The position numbers and the translations under genes were made by a program. From positions 372,001 to 436,000 of the forward strand of contig NZ_JAHBGF010000016.1 of assembly GCF_018390695.1 (NCBI RefSeq): a DNA stretch of 64,000 nt, given 5' to 3'. Positions 27,750-36,873 of the stretch are shown one piece after another (positions within the stretch are counted from its first letter, which is position 1; every line of letters begins with the position of its first letter). Source of the stretch: Ancylobacter sonchi (GTDB lineage: Bacteria > Pseudomonadota > Alphaproteobacteria > Rhizobiales > Xanthobacteraceae). The notes beneath the pieces are model-generated. The model did not search any database. It was not told where the DNA came from and saw nothing but the letters and a program-made list of their open reading frames with translations.

Positions 27750-29018
27750 TCAGCTCAGCCCGGCCACCACGCGCGGCAGCGCCGCCCGCGTGGTGGCAAG
27801 GTCCTGCACCAGCGCGAGGCGCAGATAGTCTGCGCCCGGATTGCGCCCGTCGCTCTCCGAGCGGCACAGATAGCCGCCGGGAACCGTGCGCAGCCCTTCG
27901 CGCCGCCACAGAATGCGTGCCGCCTCCTCGCCGCCGCCGACGCCGGAGACGTCGAGCCACAGGAAGAAGCCGCCATCCGGCCGCTCATAGCCGAAGCGGC
28001 CGGCGAACACCTGGTCGGCGATGTCGAACTTGGCGCGGTAGAGCGCGCGGCTGGCCTCGACATGCGCCTCGTCGGCGAGGGCGGCGATGCCGACATGCTG
28101 CAACGGCTCGGGCACCTGCGGCGCGGCGACGTTGCGCAGGTCGGCGAAAGCCGCCATGAAGCCGGCGTCGCCGGCGCAGAAGCCGCAGCGCAGGCCCGGC
28201 AGGCTGGAGCGCTTCGACAGCGAGTTGAACGTCACCACCCCGGCATAGTCCGGGCCGCCGACTTCCAATATGCCGGTCGGCGGCGCGTCGCCGAGCCAGA
28301 TTTCCGAATAGCATTCGTCGGCGAAGACGAGGATCTCGTGGGCGCGGGCGAGCGCCACCAGCCGCTCCAGATAGGCGCGCGGCGCGATGGTGCCCTGCGG
28401 GTTGGCCGGCGAGGCGAAATACAGCGCGACGGTGCGGGCGAGCAGGCGCGGATCCAGCGCGTCGAGATCCGGCAGCCAGCCGCCGGAGGCCGGGAGCGGC
28501 AGCGACACGCTCTCGCAGCCGGCGGCTTCGGCACCGGCGCCATAGGCGGCGTAGAATGGATTGGGCAGCAGGATGGCCGGTCCGCCGGCCTCGGCGATGG
28601 CCTTCGCCTTGGCCGGCGAGACCAGCCGGCGGGCGAGGATGGCGGCGAGGAACAGCCCCTCGCGCGAGCCGTTCAGCACCAGCACCTCGCGCTCGGGGTC
28701 GAGCGGGCGCGGCAGGGCGTAGCGGCGCCCGCACCATTCAGCGGCGGCCGCGCGGAATTCCGGCAGGCCCTTGCCGGCGGGATAGCGGCCGAAACCGTCG
28801 AGATGGGCGGCCAGCACCTCGCCGACGAAGGGCGGAATGGCGTGGCGCGGTTCGCCGACCGCGAGGCTGAGCGCCGGCTTGCCGGGCTCGATGTCGGCGA
28901 GCAGCTCGCCGAGGCGGATGAAGGGCGAACGCGCCGCCGGTCCCGAATCCGGCCGGAGGGCATCCGGCGGCGGGAGGCTGGCGGGATCGTTCGACGACGT
29001 TGCGGGCACGGGGATCAC
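27750..29018 (-). CDS. Class I/II PLP-dependent aminotransferase
   Basis: 422-residue aminotransferase. Seen are the substrate region LAVGEPRHAIPP, the conserved ASPANPQGT, the PLP-phosphate/aspartate region VFADECYSEIW, and the PLP Lys in LSKRSSLPGLRCGF. Close in style to succinyldiaminopimelate aminotransferase (DapC)-like proteins placed beside ftsK in Hyphomicrobiales. A lysine-pathway role is plausible with lysA nearby but not proven. It ends 40 bases before the ftsK start, on the same strand. Confidence 0.85.
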   Translation of the reverse strand: MIPVPATSSNDPASLPPPDALRPDSGPAARSPFIRLGELLADIEPGKPALSLAVGEPRHAIPPFVGEVLAAHLDGFGRYPAGKGLPEFRAAAAEWCGRRYALPRPLDPEREVLVLNGSREGLFLAAILARRLVSPAKAKAIAEAGGPAILLPNPFYAAYGAGAEAAGCESVSLPLPASGGWLPDLDALDPRLLARTVALYFASPANPQGTIAPRAYLERLVALARAHEILVFADECYSEIWLGDAPPTGILEVGGPDYAGVVTFNSLSKRSSLPGLRCGFCAGDAGFMAAFADLRNVAAPQVPEPLQHVGIAALADEAHVEASRALYRAKFDIADQVFAGRFGYERPDGGFFLWLDVSGVGGGEEAARILWRREGLRTVPGGYLCRSESDGRNPGADYLRLALVQDLATTRAALPRVVAGLS

Positions 29019-29444
29019 GGCTCGTCCATCATGGTTAGCGATTCAAAATAGCGCCGAGCGGTAAAGGCGCCCTTAACCATGACCACAGCAGGGCAACGAC
29101 CGGCGAACAAGGCCGATGACCCCGCGAAGCCCTTCCTCGGGCTTCGGCGAGCGAATGTGAGGCGGGGCGCGACGCCCAGTGCCCGCGACTTCCGGACGTC
29201 CGTTCGCAAATCTTCCGGGCCGGCCGGCGCGAGGCCCGTCGCGCGGCGAGGGCGCAACGTGACATCCGGGGGAGCCCGGCGCTCACCGCCGGCTGGCAGC
29301 GGTTCGCCGCCGGGCCATCCCCATACGGGTCCGGAAAACGTCCCCCCGCAAACGCAAAACCCCGGCCGAAGCCGGGGCTGCACGCCTGCGCGGGGGCAGG
29401 AGAGAACGGCGCGGGCGATACCCGCGCCGGGACCGGTGTGCCGG
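29019..29444. other. Intergenic region with amtB terminator
   Basis: 426 bases between amtB (stop side) and the aminotransferase start. Open frames here have no ribosome site or family features. The part near 29020-29070 should hold the aminotransferase promoter, though no clear hexamers were picked. The only strong element is the terminator at 29360-29377. Confidence 0.5.
29360..29377 (-). terminator. Rho-independent terminator of amtB
   Basis: Seven-bp GC stem GCCCCGGC-type (CCCCGGC/GCCGGGG) capped by a TTCG tetraloop on the minus strand and followed by TTTTGCGTTTG. It stands about 70 bases after the amtB stop. Confidence 0.8.
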
Positions 29445-30797
29445 TCAGCTGTGATAGGCGCGCTCGCCGTGCTCGACGATGTCGAGACCCTCGCGCTCCT
29501 TCTCCACCGACGGACGCAGGCCGACGATGACGTCGACGACCTTGTAGAGGATCGCCGAGACCACGCCGCCCCACACCAGGGTGACGGCAACCGCCTGGAC
29601 CTGCACCCACACCTGGTGGCCCATCGCGTAGTCGGCGATGCCGGGGCCGCCGAGCGCCGGGGCGACGACGATGCCGGTGCCGATGGCGCCGACGATGCCG
29701 CCGACGCCGTGGACGCCGAACACGTCGAGGCTGTCGTCATAGCCGAGCGCGTTCTTCACCGTGGTGCAGAAGAAGAAGCAGATGATGGACGCGACGAAGC
29801 CGAGCACGATGGCGCCGATCGGACCCGAGAGGCCGGCGGCGGGCGTGATGGCGACCAGGCCGGCGACCATGCCGGAGATGGCGCCGAGCATGGAGGGCTT
29901 GCCCTTGGCCAGCCACTCGATGATCGTCCAGCCGACGATGGCGCCGGCGGTGGCGACGAAGGTGTTCACCAGCGCCAGGGTGGTGCCGGCATTGGCTTCG
30001 AGGTTGGAACCGGCGTTGAAGCCGAACCAGCCGACCCACAGGACGCTGGCGCCGACCATGGCGAAGGGCAGCGAGTGGGGAGGCATCAGCTCCTTACCGA
30101 AGCCGGTGCGCTTGCCGATGAGCAGGCAGCCGACCAGGCCGGCGATACCGGCATTGATGTGCACCACGGTGCCGCCGGCGAAGTCGAGCGCGCCGAGGCC
30201 GAACAGGTAGCCCTCGGAGAACCACACCATGTGGGCGATCGGGTAGTAGACCAGCGTCACCCAGAGGATGCAGAACAGCACGATGGCCGAGAACTTCATG
30301 CGCTCGGCGAAGGCGCCGATGATCAGCGCGGGGGTGATGGCCGAGAAGGTCATCTGGAACGCCATGAAGACGTATTCAGGAATCTTCACGCCCTTGGAGA
30401 AGGTGTCGGCGAGGCTCTCGGTGGTCACGCCGGAGAGGAAGGCCTTGGAGAAGCCGCCGATGAAGGCGTTGCCCGAGGTGAAGGCCAGCGAGTAGCCGTA
30501 GAACACCCACAGCAGCATCATCACGGCAGCAATCACCGTGACCTGCATGAGCACGGACAGCATGTTCTTGGCGCGCACCAGGCCGCCATAGAACAGGGCG
30601 AGGCCGGGCACGGTCATGAACAGCACGAGGATGGAGGACACCATCATCCAGGTGATGTCGCCCTTGTCCACGGTCACGGCGTCGGCCACCGCGTCGGTCG
30701 CCGGGGCCGCGGCCTCCTGCGCCAGGGCGGCAACGGCGAACAGCGCCGTCGTCGCCAGCGCGGGAAGGCCCGCGCGCATCCAAGTCTTGATCGTCAT
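29445..30797 (-). CDS. amtB: Ammonium transporter AmtB
   Basis: 450-residue Amt-family channel with an N-terminal signal peptide (LFAVAALAQEAAA) and eleven membrane spans. Pore features are visible: the twin histidines in TVVHINAGIAG and FGVHGVGGIVG, and GFNAGSNLEAN. It conducts ammonia/ammonium and is closed by binding of the PII protein GlnK. The cotranscribed glnK gene lies 53 bases upstream, the classical pair. Expression is expected under nitrogen limitation from the sigma-54 promoter upstream of glnK. Confidence 0.96.
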   Translation of the reverse strand: MTIKTWMRAGLPALATTALFAVAALAQEAAAPATDAVADAVTVDKGDITWMMVSSILVLFMTVPGLALFYGGLVRAKNMLSVLMQVTVIAAVMMLLWVFYGYSLAFTSGNAFIGGFSKAFLSGVTTESLADTFSKGVKIPEYVFMAFQMTFSAITPALIIGAFAERMKFSAIVLFCILWVTLVYYPIAHMVWFSEGYLFGLGALDFAGGTVVHINAGIAGLVGCLLIGKRTGFGKELMPPHSLPFAMVGASVLWVGWFGFNAGSNLEANAGTTLALVNTFVATAGAIVGWTIIEWLAKGKPSMLGAISGMVAGLVAITPAAGLSGPIGAIVLGFVASIICFFFCTTVKNALGYDDSLDVFGVHGVGGIVGAIGTGIVVAPALGGPGIADYAMGHQVWVQVQAVAVTLVWGGVVSAILYKVVDVIVGLRPSVEKEREGLDIVEHGERAYHS

Positions 30798-30849
30798 GGG
30801 TTGAGTGCTCCGTCGGAAACGTACGATGTCGGGATCAATGGCGCGGGCT

Positions 30850-31188
30850 TTAGAGGGCGTCGGCGTCGGTCTCGCCGGTGCGGATGCGCACGGCCTGGTC
30901 GATCGCGTAGACGAAGATCTTGCCGTCGCCGATCTGGCCGGTCTTGGCCGAGGTGGAGATGGCGTCGATCACCTTGGCGACCTGGTCGGACGACACCGCC
31001 ACCTCGATCTTGAGCTTCGGCAGGAAGCTCACCGCATATTCGGCGCCGCGATAAATCTCGGTATGGCCCTTCTGCCGGCCGTATCCCTTGACCTCCGTAA
31101 CGGTCAGTCCATGCACTCCGATACCGGTGAGCGCATCCCGGACCTCCTCAAGCTTGAAAGGCTTGATGATAGCCATGACGATCTTCAT
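30850..31188 (-). CDS. glnK: PII nitrogen-regulatory protein GlnK
   Basis: 112-residue PII signal protein. Tyr51, the uridylylation site, is in the T-loop YRGAEYAVSF; the B- and C-loops (TGQIGDGKIFV, RIRTGETDADAL) are standard. It senses 2-oxoglutarate, ATP/ADP and glutamine-dependent uridylylation and gates AmtB. Pairing with amtB supports GlnK rather than GlnB, although the two are hard to tell apart by sequence alone. Confidence 0.95.
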   Translation of the reverse strand: MKIVMAIIKPFKLEEVRDALTGIGVHGLTVTEVKGYGRQKGHTEIYRGAEYAVSFLPKLKIEVAVSSDQVAKVIDAISTSAKTGQIGDGKIFVYAIDQAVRIRTGETDADAL

Positions 31189-31491
31189 GGTTCCTGTCCC
31201 CGCTTGGCCCCGGATCGCAACAGGCGAATCCCGGGCGTTTCATGTCGGACTCGGCCAGGCGGGTTTCCCAACCCCAAGGACAAGCCGACAAACAGGAATC
31301 AAGTCGCGTGCCAACCGTGCAACGGTGCGGGGTTGCGCGGGGTCGGAGGCCGCTTTCGGGCGTATTGGGCCGGCGTCCGCGCGCCAAACGCCGATCGCGC
31401 CGCGCGGTTGTGCTGCTCAATTCTTGATCTGCCGTGCAGGGGCAGTTCGGACGGCGTCGAATTCTGGGCAAAAATTGCCTAAAAAATGATC
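31189..31491. other. Intergenic region between tesB and glnK
   Basis: 303 bases on the 5' side of glnK and the 3' side of tesB. Besides the sigma-54 promoter it contains the inverted repeat GGCAA-AAA-TTGCC at 31467-31479, within a short A-rich stretch next to the tesB stop. No coding sequence is supported. Confidence 0.5.
31298..31314 (-). promoter_or_regulatory. Sigma-54 promoter of glnK-amtB
   Basis: The minus strand reads TTGGCACGCGACTTGAT, matching the RpoN consensus TTGGCACG-N4-TTGCW except that the -12 element is TTGA. It ends 110 bases before the glnK ATG. This agrees with NtrC-dependent induction during nitrogen limitation; a clear pair of NtrC sites was not identified upstream. Confidence 0.7.
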
Positions 31492-32385
31492 TTATGCTGC
31501 CGCCGTAGGCGAAACCGGCCGAATCAGTCCCTCCTGCGCCACAGAGGCGACGAGGCGGCCGGTGCGGTCGTAGATCAGCCCGCGTGCCAGCCCGCGCGCG
31601 CCATGGGCGCTGGGGCTGTCCTGCACGTAGAGCAGCCAGTCGTCGGCCTTCAGCGGGCGGTGCAGCCACAGCGCATGGTCTAGGCTGGCGGCCTGGATGC
31701 GGTCGCCGAGCACGCTGGTGCCGTGCACCACCGTGGTGGTCTCCAGCAGCGTCATGTCGGAGGCATAGGCGAGCACCGCCCGGTGCAAGGCGGGGTCGTC
31801 GGGCAGCGCGCCGTCGGCGCGGAACCACACCTTCTGCTGCGGCTCGGCCGGCGGCGCGACGTTGCCGGCGCGCAGACGCTGCATCAGGTTCACCGGCCGC
31901 AGTTCCACCGGGCGCGGCCGGGTCCAGTAATTGCGCACCGAGGGAGCGAGCGAATCGAGCAGTTCCTTCGGCAGGTCGCGCGCGGAGGGTACCTCCTCCG
32001 GCGTCGGCACGCCCTCGGGCATCGCCATCTGGTGGTCGAGGCCGTCCTCGGCGATGTGGAAGGACACCGACATGATGAAGATCGGCCGTCCGTGCTGTAC
32101 CGCCACCACCCGGCGGGTGGCGAAGCTGCGGCCGTCGCGCACCCGCTCGACCTGGTAGACGATGGGAATCTGCGGGTCGCCGGCGATGATGAAATAGGCG
32201 TGCATGGAGTGGGCGGCCGCCGTTTCCACCGTGCGCTGCGCCGCCACCAGCGCCTGTGCCAGCACCTGCCCGCCGAACACTCGTGTGCGGAACGGCCAGG
32301 ATTCCGGCGGGTTGTGGCCGCGGAACAGGTTGACCTCCAGGGCCTCGAGATCGAGCAGCTGGACGAGCTCGGCGATCGGCGTCAT
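31492..32385 (-). CDS. tesB: Acyl-CoA thioesterase II
   Basis: 297-residue double hot-dog thioesterase hydrolysing medium- to long-chain acyl-CoA. Typical TesB segments: FRGHNPPESWPFRTRVFGGQVLAQAL at the N-terminus, the catalytic Asp in AYASDMTLLETT, and SLDHALWLHRP. Length is normal. Stands alone on the minus strand, divergent from the ubiquinone hydroxylase gene. Confidence 0.94.
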   Translation of the reverse strand: MTPIAELVQLLDLEALEVNLFRGHNPPESWPFRTRVFGGQVLAQALVAAQRTVETAAAHSMHAYFIIAGDPQIPIVYQVERVRDGRSFATRRVVAVQHGRPIFIMSVSFHIAEDGLDHQMAMPEGVPTPEEVPSARDLPKELLDSLAPSVRNYWTRPRPVELRPVNLMQRLRAGNVAPPAEPQQKVWFRADGALPDDPALHRAVLAYASDMTLLETTTVVHGTSVLGDRIQAASLDHALWLHRPLKADDWLLYVQDSPSAHGARGLARGLIYDRTGRLVASVAQEGLIRPVSPTAAA

Positions 32386-32469
32386 GTCCGCAGTCCCCGC
32401 ACGGTGTTCTTTGATCGGTAGCTAAGGCATAAGATGCCGCCGGTACAGTGCCACGAAGGAAGGGTCGTC

Positions 32470-33720
32470 ATGCCGCAGCAAGCCGAAGGCGCCGGAAGCA
32501 CGGGCTTCGACGTCGTCATCGCCGGCGGCGGTCTCGCCGGCCTGTCGCTGGCGCTCGCCCTCCGGCACGGGCTTGGGGACGGGGCGCGGCTGGCGGTGGC
32601 CGACCCGGCCTTCGCCGCGCCTTCGCCGCGCAGTACCGATCTGCGCGCCTCCGCCTTCGCCGCCGGCGCCCGCCGCCTGCTGGAGACGGTCGGCGTGTGG
32701 GAGCGCGTCGCCGCCGAGGCGCAGCCCATGCTGGCGATGGAGATCACCGACAGCCGACTCGGCGATGCCGCCCGGCCGGTATTCCTGCATTTCGACGGCG
32801 AGGTGGAGCCGGGCGAGCCCTTCGCCCATATGGTGCCGAACGCGGCACTGCAGGACGTGCTGGCCGAGGTGGCCCGCGCCGCCGGGATCGTGCGGCTGCC
32901 GGCCCCGGTCGTGGCCTATTCCGCGCAGGCCTCCGGCGTCTCGGTGACGCTGAAGGACGGCAGCGCCGCCACCGCCGCGCTGCTTGCCGCCTGCGATGGC
33001 GGCCAGTCGCGGCTGCGCAGCCTTGCCGGCATCACCACCATCGGCTGGTCGTATCGGCAGTCCGCCATCGTGATGACGGTCGGCCATGAGCGGCCGCATG
33101 AGGGCAAGGCGGTGGAGCATTTCCTGCCCGCCGGCCCATTCGCCCGGCTGCCGCTCACCGGCAACCGCTCCTCCATCGTCTGGACCGAGGAGAGCGGCGC
33201 TGCCGAGCGGCTGCTCGCCTTGCCGCGCGTGCTGCTGCTCGACGAGCTGGAGCAGCGATTCGGCCTCGAACTCGGCGCGCTGGAGATCCTCGACACTCCG
33301 AAGGCGTTCCCGCTCGGCTTCCAGATCGCGCGGCGCTTCGTCGCCGACCGGCTCGCTCTGGTCGGCGATGCCGCCCACACCGTCCATCCGATCGCCGGGC
33401 AGGGCATCAATCTCGGCCTGCGCGACGTCGCGGCGCTGGCGGAGGCAGTCACCGATGCCGCCCGGCTCGGGCTCGACATTGGCGGGCCGGACCTGCTGGA
33501 GCGCTACCAGCGCTGGCGGCGCTTCGACACCGTGTCGATGGGGGTGGCGACGGACGGGCTCAACCGGCTGTTCGGCCAGCGCTCGGACGTGCTGCGGCTG
33601 ATGCGCGACATCGGCATGGGCGTGGTCGACCGCCTGCCGGGGCTGAAGGGGCATCTCATCCGCGGTGCCGCCGGGCTTGGCGGTCAGCCGCCGCGGCTGC
33701 TGCGCGGCGAGGCGCTGTGA
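32470..33720 (+). CDS. FAD-dependent ubiquinone biosynthesis hydroxylase (UbiH/F/L-type)
   Basis: 416-residue aromatic monooxygenase of the UbiH/COQ6 family, hydroxylating the ubiquinone ring. FAD motifs: GGGLAGLSLALAL at the start, the family stretch RSTDLRASAFAAGARRLLE, and GDAAHTVHPIAGQGINLGLRD. The ATG at 32470 follows GAAGG; the frame opens 12 codons earlier. Alphaproteobacteria often use UbiL or another paralogue, so ring position (C1, C5 or C6) cannot be set from sequence alone. Confidence 0.9.
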   Translation: MPQQAEGAGSTGFDVVIAGGGLAGLSLALALRHGLGDGARLAVADPAFAAPSPRSTDLRASAFAAGARRLLETVGVWERVAAEAQPMLAMEITDSRLGDAARPVFLHFDGEVEPGEPFAHMVPNAALQDVLAEVARAAGIVRLPAPVVAYSAQASGVSVTLKDGSAATAALLAACDGGQSRLRSLAGITTIGWSYRQSAIVMTVGHERPHEGKAVEHFLPAGPFARLPLTGNRSSIVWTEESGAAERLLALPRVLLLDELEQRFGLELGALEILDTPKAFPLGFQIARRFVADRLALVGDAAHTVHPIAGQGINLGLRDVAALAEAVTDAARLGLDIGGPDLLERYQRWRRFDTVSMGVATDGLNRLFGQRSDVLRLMRDIGMGVVDRLPGLKGHLIRGAAGLGGQPPRLLRGEAL

Positions 33721-33738
33721 CGCGCCGGTGCGCAGGCC

Positions 33739-33960
33739 TCAGCGCCGGGCGGCTTCTTCCTCGGTCAGCTGGCGCGCCTCGTCGGCGAGCATGATCGGGA
33801 TGCCGTCGCGGATCGGGTAGGCGAGGCGCGCCGCGCGCGAGACCAGTTCATGCGCCTGCCGGTCATAGTCGAGCGGCCCCTTGGTCACCGGACAGACCAG
33901 GATCTCCAGCAGCTTGGCGTCGAGCTCATATCCGGTGCGGTGGGCGGCGGTCTCGGTCAT
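33739..33960 (-). CDS. Trm112-family small protein
   Basis: 73-residue protein of the Trm112/YcaR family ([42 protein letters not shown]). Bacterial members are short, often zinc-less, activators or partners of methyltransferases, and their specific partner is generally unknown. The start MTETAAH at 33960 gives the expected length; the frame is open far upstream. Convergent with the ubiquinone hydroxylase gene. Confidence 0.9.
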   Translation of the reverse strand: MTETAAHRTGYELDAKLLEILVCPVTKGPLDYDRQAHELVSRAARLAYPIRDGIPIMLADEARQLTEEEAARR

Positions 33961-34140
33961 GTGTCGATTCCGTGACAGTGTGGAAGCCAGCGCCCGCTTA
34001 TAGCCGACGCGGCGCGCCGTTATAGGGGGCGATCCTGACAATCGCGCGTCAGCATGCCAGAAGAATGTGACCGCCCCGTGCGCCGCCGGGCCGGTCCGCC
34101 CACGATCCGCCTTTCCAGCCTCAGGACCCTTCCCGCGCCG

Positions 34141-34815
34141 ATGGATACCGCCTCCCTCGCCCTCGCCGATGAGCCGCGCCTGCCCGGGGAGACCGTGCAG
34201 CAATGGGTGTTCCGCCGGTTGCGGCGATCCGTGATGAGCGGTCGCTTCCCGCCCGGCCAGGCGGTGACCATACGCGGCCTCGCCGAGGCGCTGGGGGTCT
34301 CGGCCATGCCGGTGCGCGAGGCGCTGCGGCGTCTCGTCGCCGAGCGGGCACTGGTGCTGCTCGACAATCGCCGCGTCCGGGTGCCGGAGATGACGGCGGA
34401 GCGCTTCGACGAACTCTTCGCCGCCCGCACGCTATTGGAGAGCGAGGCGGCCGCCCGCGCCTTGCCCGGCGCCGACGCGGCGTTCTGCGAGCGCCTCGCC
34501 GCGCTCGACAGCGTGTCGGATGCGGCGTGGCGGCTGGGCGACATCGAGGCGATGATCGAGAGCAATCTCGCCTTCCACACCGCGCTCTACAGCACCCGCC
34601 CCGATTCGGTGCTGATGCCGCTGATCGAATCGGTGTGGCTGCAGATCGGCCCGTTCATGCGTCTCGCGCTGACCGATCTCGAGGAGCATTACCGGGTCGA
34701 TCGCCACCGGGAGGCGCTGGCGGCGCTGGCTGCCGGCGACGAAGAGGCGCTGCGCAGGGCGATCGAGGCCGATATCCGTGACGGTATCGGCCATCTGCGC
34801 GCCCAGCTCGGCTGA
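34141..34815 (+). CDS. GntR-family regulator with FCD domain
   Basis: 224-residue regulator: winged HTH ([43 protein letters not shown]) and an FCD ligand domain with metal-binding pattern ([18 protein letters not shown]). Start at 34141 (MDTASLAL) is chosen; the frame is open 29 codons earlier. It ends seven bases from the convergent PuuD-like gene, which it may regulate, but no operator was identified. Confidence 0.88.
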   Translation: MDTASLALADEPRLPGETVQQWVFRRLRRSVMSGRFPPGQAVTIRGLAEALGVSAMPVREALRRLVAERALVLLDNRRVRVPEMTAERFDELFAARTLLESEAAARALPGADAAFCERLAALDSVSDAAWRLGDIEAMIESNLAFHTALYSTRPDSVLMPLIESVWLQIGPFMRLALTDLEEHYRVDRHREALAALAAGDEEALRRAIEADIRDGIGHLRAQLG

Positions 34816-34821
34816 CGCGGG

Positions 34822-35622
34822 TTACTCCGCCGCCTTCAGCGTCCGGCCGCCGCGCCGCTCGGCCCGCTGGCGCGCGGCGGCGCCGAAGGCGGCGAACACC
34901 GCGCTCGACAGCTTGTCGTCCCAGAAGCGCCATTCCGGGTGCCACTGGATGGCCAGCGTGAAGCCGGGCGCGTCGGTCACCCGGAACGCCTCGACGAGCT
35001 CGTCCTCGGCGCGCGCTTCCACCGTCAGGCCCGGCCCCAGCCGATTGACGCCCTGGCCGTGCAGCGAGTTCACCCGCCAGCGCGACGCGCCGGCGAGGCC
35101 TTCGAGCAGCCCGCCCGGCTCCAGCACCACATCGTGCACCGGGGCGTACTGGCCGGCGATGTCGAGGCTGGAATCCTCGCGATGGTCGAAATGGCCGGGC
35201 TGCTCATAGACCTTCTGGAACAGCGAACCGCCCAGCGCGACGTTCATCTCCTGGAAGCCGCGGCACACGCCGAACAGCGGCACGCCGCGCTCGATGGCGC
35301 CGCGGATCAGCGGGATCGACAGGTCGTCGCGGTGCGGGTCGGAGGGCAGCGGCGGATTGTAGGGTGCGTCGCCATAGAGATGCGGCGCCACATTGGAGGG
35401 GCTGCCCGGCAGGAAGATGCCGTCGACCAGTTCGAAGATCTCGTCGAGCACCAGCCGTTCCGGCTTCATCGACGCATCGACCGCCGAGACGGTGCCCGGC
35501 AGCAGCACCGGCAGCGCCTGGGCGCCGTTCGCCACCGCATAGATGTATTTCTCGGTCACGCCATGCACGACGTGCCCGCCGGAAGCCTTCACGTCGCAGA
35601 TGACGCCGATGACAGGACGCAT
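34822..35622 (-). CDS. Gamma-glutamyl-gamma-aminobutyrate hydrolase family protein
   Basis: 266-residue class I glutamine amidotransferase-like hydrolase of the PuuD group. The nucleophile Cys is in LFGVCRGFQEMN, with the His-Glu pair in IQWHPEWRF; HGQGVNRL is typical of PuuD-like proteins. PuuD releases GABA or similar acids from gamma-glutamyl conjugates in polyamine breakdown; the natural substrate here is unknown since no other puu gene is close. The GTG five codons upstream of the chosen ATG is an alternative start. Confidence 0.87.
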   Translation of the reverse strand: MRPVIGVICDVKASGGHVVHGVTEKYIYAVANGAQALPVLLPGTVSAVDASMKPERLVLDEIFELVDGIFLPGSPSNVAPHLYGDAPYNPPLPSDPHRDDLSIPLIRGAIERGVPLFGVCRGFQEMNVALGGSLFQKVYEQPGHFDHREDSSLDIAGQYAPVHDVVLEPGGLLEGLAGASRWRVNSLHGQGVNRLGPGLTVEARAEDELVEAFRVTDAPGFTLAIQWHPEWRFWDDKLSSAVFAAFGAAARQRAERRGGRTLKAAE

Positions 35623-35716
35623 TGTGATCACTTTCACGGTTGGTTGCCCAGATGTGGGATCGCCGCCCCCATCCTGTCAACGGCTCTTTCGATCGAGAGC
35701 CGGCGCCGGCGGCGCT

Positions 35717-36145
35717 TCAGGGTGTCCAGCCGGGCAGGGCGACGGCCTGCCGGATCCAGTCCGCCAGCTGCACCTCGTCGCGCGGGTCATCCTCACGGAT
35801 GTCGATCCAGCGCACCTGTCCGCTGCGCGGCGTGCCGCCCCGTGGCACCGGCGTGAGCGACAGGCCGTCGAAGAAGCTGACCTTCACGTAGCGGGTGAAG
35901 ACGTGGAACGACAGGAACCAGCCGCGCCCCTCGACGCCGTAGAAGGGCGAGTTCCACCGCACGGCCTTGCGCACCCCCGGCACCGCCTCGACGATCAGCG
36001 CGTCGAGCCGCCGGCCGAGAGCCTGCGTCCAGCCCGGCATGGCGGCGATATAGGCCTGAACCGGCGCGTCGCCGTCGCCCTTGGCGATCTGCGGGTTGCC
36101 GCCCGAAAGCAGGGCGACGGGCTTCGACGACTTTCGATCCGTCAT
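35717..36145 (-). CDS. DUF1801 domain protein
   Basis: 142-residue cytosolic protein with the DUF1801 core (YIAAMPGWTQALGRRLDALIVEAVPGVRKAVRWNSPFYGV and FLSFHVFTRYVKVSFFDG). The fold is known from structural genomics, but no biochemical function is established. It is 94 bases upstream of the PuuD-like gene on the same strand. Confidence 0.82.
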   Translation of the reverse strand: MTDRKSSKPVALLSGGNPQIAKGDGDAPVQAYIAAMPGWTQALGRRLDALIVEAVPGVRKAVRWNSPFYGVEGRGWFLSFHVFTRYVKVSFFDGLSLTPVPRGGTPRSGQVRWIDIREDDPRDEVQLADWIRQAVALPGWTP

Positions 36146-36236
36146 GTCGTGCCGCTCCTTCCGCTGCGTCGCATCGACAGACTAGGCAATTCGGTCGGCG
36201 ACGCCTAGAACCGGCGAGCCCCGCGAAGGATCCGCC

Positions 36237-36803
36237 ATGCCCGCCCTCACGCCCGACGACCTGTTCGCCCGCCTCGCCGAGCTCGGCATCGAAACGACCA
36301 CTGTCGAGCACCCGCCGGTGTTCACGGTGGCGGAATCGCAGGCGGTGATCGAGGCGCTGCCCGGCGGGCACACCAAGAACCTGTTCCTCAAGGACAAGAA
36401 GGGCAACCTTTTCCTCGTCGTCGTCGGGCAGGACGTACCGGTCGATCTCAAGAGCCTGCATGGCCCGCTCGGCGCCGCCAGCCGGCTGTCCTTCGGCAGC
36501 GCCGAGCTCCTGGACGAGGTGCTGGGGGTGAAGCCCGGCTCGGTGACCGCCTTCGCGCCGGTGAACGACGGGGCCGGCCGGGTGCGGGTGATCGTCGATG
36601 CCGAATTGATGGATCACGCGCAGATCAACTGCCATCCGCTGGTCAACACTGCGACCACCGCCATCGCCCGCGATGATCTCATCCGCTTCCTGCGCGCCAC
36701 CGGCCATGAGCCGCTGATCCTCGCGGTGCCGCGCCGCACGGAGGCGCCTGTCGGCGTCGACGCGGCGGCCGTCGGAGCCGATGCGGCGCCCGGCGGCGCC
36801 TGA
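36237..36803 (+). CDS. YbaK/ProX-type aminoacyl-tRNA deacylase
   Basis: 188-residue free-standing editing domain of the prolyl-tRNA synthetase INS superfamily. The substrate-binding motif GGHTKNLFLKDKKGN is intact, followed by the strand FLVVVGQDVPVDLKSL. Proteins of this type hydrolyse mischarged Ala-tRNA(Pro) (PrdX/ProXp-ala) or related products. The ATG at 36237 is preceded by GAAGGA. Divergent from the DUF1801 gene. Confidence 0.9.
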   Translation: MPALTPDDLFARLAELGIETTTVEHPPVFTVAESQAVIEALPGGHTKNLFLKDKKGNLFLVVVGQDVPVDLKSLHGPLGAASRLSFGSAELLDEVLGVKPGSVTAFAPVNDGAGRVRVIVDAELMDHAQINCHPLVNTATTAIARDDLIRFLRATGHEPLILAVPRRTEAPVGVDAAAVGADAAPGGA

Positions 36804-36873
36804 GCGGTTGCAATCGCCGCCCGACCGACCATTTTAGTCACCGACCGAGTACCGATCGCTTCGAGGACGTCAC

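Noticed and set aside
29079-29445. Coding sequence in the gap between amtB and the aminotransferase
   Set aside because: The long plus-strand frame runs on as antisense of amtB, has no ribosome site and has shadow-type composition.
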